Part shown: positions 57,623 to 64,000 of the stretch, one piece after another
How the letters are laid out: each line of letters begins with the position of its first letter
Numbering within the stretch: the stretch's first letter is position 1
NCBI RefSeq assembly: GCF_964340395.1
Contig: NC_135556.1
Span: forward strand, 21,883,723 to 21,947,722
Reading direction: 5' to 3'
DNA length: 64,000 nt
Source of the DNA: Glandiceps talaboti
Taxonomy: Eukaryota; Hemichordata; Enteropneusta; Spengelidae
The notes under the pieces: model-generated
Database searches by the model: none
What the model was told of the DNA's origin: nothing
The model's input: only the letters and a program-made list of their open reading frames with translations
Position numbers and translations under genes: made by a program

Positions 57623-58354
57623 GCTGGAGAAACTGACCGGTCCCTATGAAAAGCTGAGAAGGGCTTGTTTCTAGGAATCCAATGAAAAGATGATTGAAAG
57701 GAGGAAAAGGAGAGGCAAAGAAACATGAATTCAAAGATGATTTTTTATTTATATACTTTTTTAAATCGACCGACCGACCAAAATTTTCCATGGAAAAAAA
57801 CAAAAACATTTTTAAACATTAGGATCACCCCTACACACCAACCTTGGTGACACCAGGTCGAATAAATAATAGTGGGTGTCTTTGCGATTTCTTAGCTTTA
57901 TAATGTTATTCATGTTTTTATCAGATAACATCTCTAGTTGATAAAGTTTTAAATCAAAACTATCGTCTTCTCTGTCTCTTTGTAGCTTACCAACTTTGAA
58001 TTAATTAGTGCACAGCTAATATCCTTGATCAAACTGGTAGGCTATTTGGCAAATTACTAGTAACATATTTCCATAACCAGTGTAAATATCTACTAACTGA
58101 CAAATGGTAATACACCAACCGTTAGTCGGATTGGTAGATGTCAGTTAGTGAACTATAAGACTTTTTAAGTTAACGTGAATGTTGGTGGCGCTATACTACT
58201 GAGAACGCATGAACGTACGTATAAAACATCTTGGTAATATAATTTTGTGTACAATGTATCTGGATGCGTAATTACCAAGTTGCGGCAAACATTAAACGCA
58301 AGACGCACATAAAGACCACCATGCAAATAAACAATAAACAGAGGATACATTGCA
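57594..58354. other. intergenic, no gene recognised
   Basis: It contains one perfect 11-bp inverted repeat (ACTAACTGACA at about 58092 and TGTCAGTTAGT at about 58139) with CCAACCG / CGGATTGG inside. Otherwise nothing recognised. Confidence 0.45.
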
Positions 58355-58360
58355 TTTATT
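58355..58360 (-). terminator. candidate polyadenylation signal of the NLR gene
   Basis: Minus-strand AATAAA about 180 bp after the stop codon of the C-terminal NLR frame. The position is suitable; usage not shown. Confidence 0.45.
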
Positions 58361-58537
58361 AATCAAACGTTAATACATGTCAACACAATATACTAGGAAA
58401 TTCCCTTTCCCTGTCTATCTTTCTGTGTAAAGACTTTTTAAGTTTTACTGTTCGTCACCGTGGTCTCTGCATGGACGTACGAGTGGGGTGGGGTGCACGG
58501 GGTGGGGTGGCACAAACAATAATTACGTAATCAAACG

Positions 58538-60127
58538 CTATATACATAATATATAACTGTCAGTCAGTCGACGTAGGAAGATTACGCAGTGGGGTTTGAC
58601 CTTTACTTGCACACGACAGCGCATGACAGAACTGGTAACGCTCATGACTGTACCAGACACAGGAGTTGCTAATGATACTCGCAACGCATAGATCTGGTAC
58701 TCGAGTAGTACATGTCTGTGTTTTTCTTTGGATACAGCCTGTGTGATGTGATTACGTAATTCCTGTCTCTCGTCTCGACAAAGTGCTTCTACACTCAACG
58801 ATTTTACGCTACAGCTCCCACTGCGCATGAATATACTGACAGGCAAAACGACTGAGTCAACGACAGATTTCATTCCTCCGTCCACACGTCCATTACTTAA
58901 CAAACGATTGAAGAGATCCCTATTAAGTATCCTGATATTGAATTCCCGGATACTAGTACAACTTTGCAACGCACTTTGCAAGTTATGTAACTCTAACGAG
59001 TCTTCATAAAACGCTCCAAGTACAATAGTCAGCGACTTAAGGTGTTTCGATGACTGTATTATAGCACACAGATGTTCATCGACAGTTCTTGATGTGACGT
59101 TTAACGCAGTGAGGGTATCATTTTCAGGTACACACTGAAGAAGAGGTTTACAATTTGACAGCGTCAAATTATTTGTCATCATCAACGACAGAACCCAAAG
59201 TCCTAAAGACAATGATTTTAAGTTAGGGCTTGCAACTTTAACGGCTTCCCCTAATTTAGTGGGTAGTTTTTGTGCCTCTTCCTCATCACAGAAGACTTGA
59301 ATTTCAGCTTTTGTAGCATATTTTGAGTGCTGGATGAAATTGCACGCTTCATCTAACTTATCTTTCGCGTCACCAACGACGTGTACAAAGAACGATAATT
59401 CTTTGAACGTAGTGTCTAGAAAAGATTTGAATGGCATGAACTCTACCGATGATCGAATTTGTAGGAAAGCAAGACCAAGTTTTCTGATATGTGTGTGGTT
59501 TGCCGATTTAATGACCCGTCGCAATCCTTCTTTGAATTTATTTTCCTGGCTTTTTCGAGCTCGAAAACTAAACAGACGGTTGACTGGGGGGATTTTGTAT
59601 CTTGGGATACAACCAACAAAAATATCATCTAACGCATGCAAATGAGGGATACATATATTCACAATATCTAACAACTTTATTGTATCCTCGATATTTGGCT
59701 CAATGCTACAGATGGCGAGTGATTTAAGACTGTGGTTCTCGTTGAAATCACGCGAGATATTTGCGAGGACATTTTCACCTTCGATTTTCGGGTTGCTGCG
59801 CCCCTTTATCAGGAAAATAAGATGACTTATTACATTTGACAGATGGTTGTTTTTACTTTCCTCACTTTGATACTTGATAAGTTGCATAATATCTGGTAGT
59901 ACACTTGGCTTGCAGTGTATAACTATGGGTTGATCATGACAATCTAGAGATATATCTCTTTTAAAGAGATAGAACCAATCTTGCCAAAAAAGAGGACACA
60001 CTTCTTGAATCTCTATCCCGAGATAACGTGGGGCTATGTCTGAGAATATACGAGCTAATGCATTACTCTGCTCACTCTCATGAAGGCATTCAAATGAAAA
60101 GGCGAACAGATATGCTAATTTCTTCAT
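58538..60127 (-). CDS. NLR C-terminal part (helical/LRR-like region)
   Basis: A 529-residue frame beginning ATGAAGAAATTAG inside the NACHT frame's stop (TGATG overlap). It continues the expected NLR order: KLAYLFAFSFECLHESEQ is the usual segment directly after a NACHT helical domain, and later Leu-rich stretches (NHSLKSLAICSIEPN, SPNLKSLSLGLWVLSLM, LTALNVTSRTVDEHL, HLKSLTIVLGAF) resemble degenerate leucine-rich repeats, the usual ligand-sensing part. In its own frame a TGA lies only four codons upstream of the ATG, so the two frames can be joined only within about 12 bp. I read it as the 3' part of the same gene displaced by one frame. Separate translation by reinitiation, an unnoticed intron or an assembly indel are alternatives. 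No membrane segment is evident. Confidence 0.7.
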   Translation of the reverse strand: MKKLAYLFAFSFECLHESEQSNALARIFSDIAPRYLGIEIQEVCPLFWQDWFYLFKRDISLDCHDQPIVIHCKPSVLPDIMQLIKYQSEESKNNHLSNVISHLIFLIKGRSNPKIEGENVLANISRDFNENHSLKSLAICSIEPNIEDTIKLLDIVNICIPHLHALDDIFVGCIPRYKIPPVNRLFSFRARKSQENKFKEGLRRVIKSANHTHIRKLGLAFLQIRSSVEFMPFKSFLDTTFKELSFFVHVVGDAKDKLDEACNFIQHSKYATKAEIQVFCDEEEAQKLPTKLGEAVKVASPNLKSLSLGLWVLSLMMTNNLTLSNCKPLLQCVPENDTLTALNVTSRTVDEHLCAIIQSSKHLKSLTIVLGAFYEDSLELHNLQSALQSCTSIREFNIRILNRDLFNRLLSNGRVDGGMKSVVDSVVLPVSIFMRSGSCSVKSLSVEALCRDERQELRNHITQAVSKEKHRHVLLEYQIYALRVSLATPVSGTVMSVTSSVMRCRVQVKVKPHCVIFLRRLTDSYILCI

Positions 60128-61463
60128 CAAGAGTTGTCAGCGTCGATCTTGGATCTGTTTAAATCTTTATAGACGGAAGCAAAAATCTGTAAAGCTATCT
60201 CAGCCTTTTCTTTCATTATGCCACAAACAAACCGCAATATCTGCGAATTACTTTCAGGGAACAGAATAAGTCTGCGTAAAACTTCCCGAACGTCATCATT
60301 ACGTTCAATATTACGACTTATATGCATTGCAATGAAGTACTCTTGCCACGTGCGATGGAAGAAATAGTGAATATTTGTTTCCGCGTTACTTACAGTTTCA
60401 ATATCTTTGACAAGGAATCCCAGGGATAACGATATTTCATCACTGATCTCTTTTTGCCTTAGGATCAAATGATTCCCCTCCGATTTTATAGACGTGAAGA
60501 CGTTATACACATCGGAAGCTAGTTTCGTCGCGGCTTTTTGAATACTTTCCAGCTGTTCTGCATCTTTTGCACGCTGTCGTTTTAATATACAGTCGTATAT
60601 TTTGGAATAAAGGTCGGTGATAAGTCGAGGTAATTGAGCAGTTTGTGTGCTATCTTTCGAATCCTCCCATAAAACACAAAGAAACGACACATACAAAGGA
60701 TTACAAAGAAAGCTATCATCAAAATCAAATTTCAGTTGACGAACTTCTTTGATCAACCTATAACCTGTCTCACTATCAGATATGAAATATTTTTGTATAT
60801 ATTCCCTATAGTTAGCCTCACTAAATCCCTTGATTTCAAACCAAATGTTAATCTGACTCAGCTCTTTATCATGCTCATGAGGTCGTGTGGTAGTCACTGA
60901 CGTAGTAGATGGGAACAAAGTACCCTGGATAACTTTGTAGACTTCCAATTCGTTCTTTTCCTGGTCAGGATTGAGCTCATCATAGCCATCAAATAGAAAC
61001 AACACTGATTCACTATGATGTTTGATGTAGTGGTAGAGTTGTAGTTTTGAGATTGCTGCATCACAAGGAAGAAGCTGTTCAAATACAACATCTATCAATG
61101 ATTTATTTTTGACATGTCTTAAGGCTATCAGGAAAACCAAATCAAATCTCTGTAATATACCACAAGCCCAGTCATAAGCTAACTTTCTCACAAACACTGA
61201 CTTTCCTATGGCAGGGGAACCCTTTACTATTACACGTTTTTCATGACTTTCGTGCAATTTATGAAAAATATCAAGCTCACTCTTTAGCTCTTCTCCCGTC
61301 TTCAGCAGTGTTGTCTGCACACCTCTCCTTTCTACGACAAGTCGTGTATAGACATCTTTTAGATGAAGTTGAAATTGTTCGTTCCAAGGGAGTGGTTTAA
61401 AGTTTGCAAAGCAATGCTCATACTTCTCCTTTAGCCAGTCTGTCAACCATTTGATGCTCTCAC
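60127..61463 (-). CDS. NLR exon 3: NACHT NTPase domain
   Basis: Exon 3 starts after the acceptor TTTCAG at 61463 and restores the phase left by exon 2. Joined numbering (exon 1 Met = 1): NACHT begins near 161. Walker A GSPAIGKS is at 167-174, Walker B LFLFDGYDEL at 240-249, sensor-1-like VTTTRP at about 275-280, NPLYVSFLCVLW in the winged-helix region, and FFHRTWQEYFIAMHI in the second helical domain. These are the features of STAND-class NLR receptors, which oligomerise on ATP binding to cluster their N-terminal death-fold domains. Catalytic and binding residues look intact. The frame stops at TGA (60127-60129) shortly after the second helical domain, where the next frame starts. A mobile-element insertion lies in intron 2. 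Confidence 0.9.
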
Positions 61464-62125
61464 CTGAAACAGCTATCATAAAAAGATTTCAGGGTTAGTG
61501 GATTTGACAGGTCATATAGCGTATTATGTAGAAGTGTGGCAAGCAAACAACAAATGTAAACATTCAAGATGTGCACTCTCATTTCAATTAGATATTATTC
61601 CCCGATATTTTCTTCCTTCAGTCGAGAAAAACGCGAGTGACCTAAATGACCTTGTCACTATAAGTTGGTAGACGAGTAGGGACAAACCCTTAGGTCACGT
61701 GTATTTTCCAACCGAATGAAGAAAAATATTATTTGGGAATAATATAGTTATACCGCCTCAAACATAATTAATGATATGAACAATCGGGAACAATAATGGC
61801 GATTTGGAACATTTTGAATCATTTTTCGAGCACTGCAGAACCAGTGACATAGACACGGATTGTCGTGATATGACGTAGAACGGCCAGGGTATACAATCCA
61901 TATTTTCTGTTCAAAGACATTATCTTGACTTGTGCGTAGTATAATCATATTTTACCCAATGATTTCTTTCAAAGTTATACATAAGATAAGCGTATTACAA
62001 ACATTGTTCGCTCTTGAAATTAAATCCTCTTCTGTCGGACTTATAGAAAACTGTGAACCATTTGTTCGTAACGAAATAATATATGTTAATTCTAAAGTGT
62101 TGAAATTTGCTAAAGGAGTGTTTAC
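61464..62125 (-). other. NLR intron 2
   Basis: Donor CTTAG|GTAAAC at 62126/62125 and acceptor TTTCAG|GTG at 61464/61463, phase 1 on both sides. It contains the dispersed element R2 at 61592-61892. Confidence 0.85.
61592..61892. mobile_element. dispersed repeat family R2 (MITE-like), copy 2
   Basis: The core 61592-61745 has perfect 11-bp inverted ends (ATATTATTCCC / GGGAATAATAT) that extend imperfectly through TTTTCTTCCTTC / GAATGAAGAAAAA. The remainder to 61892 (CAGAACCAGTGACATAGAC, GACGTAGAACGGCCAGGGTA) matches the copy at 29384-29672. It lies in NLR intron 2. Confidence 0.72.
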
Positions 62126-62314
62126 CTAAGTGCTCATTTACCAAATCCTGACGGCCAACTTCAACCAGTAATTTCTCTAGAACAGATGTATTCTCTATCG
62201 TAACCAATTGATGTTCTTGCAATAATCTGAGGAGAGCGTGTGAGCCATCGGCTGCTTGTAAGCCTGTTCTCAGTTTCAATTCTTGACACAGGTTCTTAAT
62301 ATCTCGAAGATTGT
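62126..62314 (-). CDS. NLR exon 2: rest of the death effector domain
   Basis: A 189-nt exon between acceptor TTTGCAG (62315) and donor CTTAG|GTAAAC. It encodes residues 23-85 of the joined protein: DNLRDIKNLCQELKL..., then LLRLLQEHQLV, LEKLLVEVGRQDLVNEHL. The pattern of a six-helix bundle with the RxDL motif (GRQDL) is that of a death effector domain, as in FADD and initiator caspases. This suggests signalling to a caspase-like effector. The frame joins exactly with exons 1 and 3 (phase 1 introns). Confidence 0.86.
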
Positions 62315-62871
<557 letters not shown>

Positions 62872-62938
62872 CTGAAGTTAGCTCATCAGCGATACGAGAA
62901 AGAGTTTTCCATAGCTCATCGCCTTCTTCTCCGGCCAT
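62872..62938 (-). CDS. NLR exon 1: start codon and first DED helix
   Basis: A 67-nt coding exon: MAGEEGDELWKTLSRIADEL then TS plus one base. The ATG has a good Kozak context (A at -3, G at +4). The LWKTLSRIADELTSDNL segment formed with exon 2 is the typical first helix and turn of a death effector domain. It is too short to appear as an open frame by itself. A TATATAA-like element lies near 63125 on the minus strand and could be the promoter TATA box; weak evidence. Confidence 0.8.
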
Positions 62939-64000
62939 CGTCGATGTGCTAGGGTGTCCAGTTTTGGTAAAGATATTAAGTCAGACGTTGGAGTGGCTGG
63001 CAAAGTTCGCCTATTCTTATACTCAGTAATCATATTGTGAAAAGTGTCTGCCCACAGTTCAAACATTAAATATAGTGATGGCGTGAGCCTAGACGTCAAC
63101 AACTGGTCGTATCAGATGTTCGTTATATATTAAATTGTACAGCTATGTTTATTTGACGACGGAGACATCAATCAATAATGCAACATGCAACCAACAGAGT
63201 GATGTGAGTAATGTTAAAGGTCATGTCACTACAGTCTCGTGTCAAAGGTTACACACATTCTTGAGCATTGATTAATTGACAGACACAGCACATCAACTTC
63301 AGCTGGCGTCAAAACATGCTACAAAAATATGCTTTTGCCATCGAAAGTCTCGATCTCTCCTGAGGAAACATTCGCCCTACCAACTTACATGGACAAAACA
63401 TGTTGATTCTATACATGGAGGCTTTGCTATCGAACGGTGTGAGCTTAAGTAGAATAAAGGCCGGCTAGACATTACAGTTCTTGACACAAGATATAAGTAA
63501 ACAACGACAGTTTTGTGTTTGTTGATAAAAGTTAAACATTAAGAGAGTCTAAAATGAATTATTTATTTACGTGACATCTCCTAGGTTGTTTGGTTTTTTT
63601 GGTGGTTTTTTTGGGGGGGAGAGAGGGGGTTGAACAATGGCTAAATTTAAACTGGTGTAATGTCAGGAACATTCCATTATATAAAGGGGTTGTGAACATG
63701 GTCAGCTGGATGACACCGACATTAAGTACAATTATTAATATTAAACTCTGTTGTATGCAAAGGTCATTTGGGTCAATATATGAAACCTGAAAGTGAGAAT
63801 GTTTATAAAGGAAACATAACTGAGAGCTGGCAGAAAATGACATTTGAAACGTATAACCTAACATACCTAATTTAGCCATTGATAACTAGATACTCAAAAC
63901 ATATACATGCATACAAATTGTAACAATTTCATATAATCTTTCAGCACTTTAATTGAATTCCATATTTCAATTGTATCATCTATCTAAATTGAAATGAACA
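62939..64000. other. 5' region of the NLR gene, no further gene recognised
   Basis: It contains T- and G-rich homopolymer tracts at 63590-63630. No additional exon was recognised. The NLR transcription start is not determinable from sequence alone. Confidence 0.45.

Noticed and set aside
57417-57809. Open frames with poly-Gly/Pro across the G and C tracts
   Set aside because: Homopolymer artefacts inside the fold-back element; length of such tracts is also unreliable in assemblies.
59334-59645. 103-codon plus-strand open frame
   Set aside because: Antisense shadow of the NLR C-terminal coding frame.
62878-63102. 74-codon minus-strand open frame over NLR exon 1
   Set aside because: Wrong frame. 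The spliced exon 1 frame from the ATG at 62938 joins exons 2 and 3 in phase and encodes the DED.

Overview
The window looks like nuclear DNA from an invertebrate animal, most likely marine. It is AT-rich and gene-poor, with spliced genes (GT/AG introns), an intron-bearing tRNA gene, many (TA)n tracts, satellite DNA and decayed retrotransposons. The DED-NACHT-LRR receptor architecture is known mainly from cnidarians and non-vertebrate deuterostomes and is not usual in vertebrates. I cannot name the species.

Only three genes are supported. (1) A tRNA-Arg(CCU) with an 18-nt intron lies at 27.2 kb on the minus strand. (2) An intronless PI-PLC X-domain gene of 282 codons lies at 30.3-31.1 kb on the plus strand; several usual active-site positions are changed. 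(3) A NOD-like receptor gene lies at 58.5-62.9 kb on the minus strand: exon 1 plus exon 2 make a death effector domain, exon 3 is a NACHT NTPase, and a 529-codon C-terminal LRR-like frame follows. The NACHT frame and the C-terminal frame meet at an overlapping TGATG, so the gene is either frameshifted here, mis-assembled or recoded.

Layout: 0-12 kb has no recognised gene, only microsatellites, one decayed coding patch (5 kb) and two palindromic repeats (9.9 and 10.2 kb). At 12.0-14.9 kb there is a nest of short repeats that carry type I hammerhead self-cleaving ribozyme motifs: five that fold well, on both strands and of two sequence classes, plus one decayed. They sit beside (TA)n tracts, and stem I changes in a compensatory way between copies. 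15-30 kb is mostly unremarkable AT-rich DNA with the tRNA and dispersed repeats. At 35.1-36.3 kb a dead non-LTR (LINE) reverse transcriptase runs straight into a 7.8-kb satellite (36.3-44.1 kb) of 169-bp monomers organised as a nine-monomer, 1,521-bp higher-order repeat. At 46.9-55.3 kb there is about 7 kb of degenerate (TATAG)n / (CTATA)n pentanucleotide DNA whose strand polarity flips repeatedly. It is interrupted by a palindromic MITE-like element (49.5 kb) and a dead Penelope-like reverse transcriptase (54.0-54.7 kb). At 55.3-57.6 kb lies a fold-back element with nested inverted arms and a G/C-tract-bearing tandem repeat, followed by the NLR gene.

The most interesting signals are the hammerhead ribozyme repeats (retrozyme- or Penelope-like), the higher-order satellite, the polarity-switching pentanucleotide arrays, and the frame junction in the immune receptor gene. 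Most long open frames here are artefacts of simple repeats that lack stop codons.
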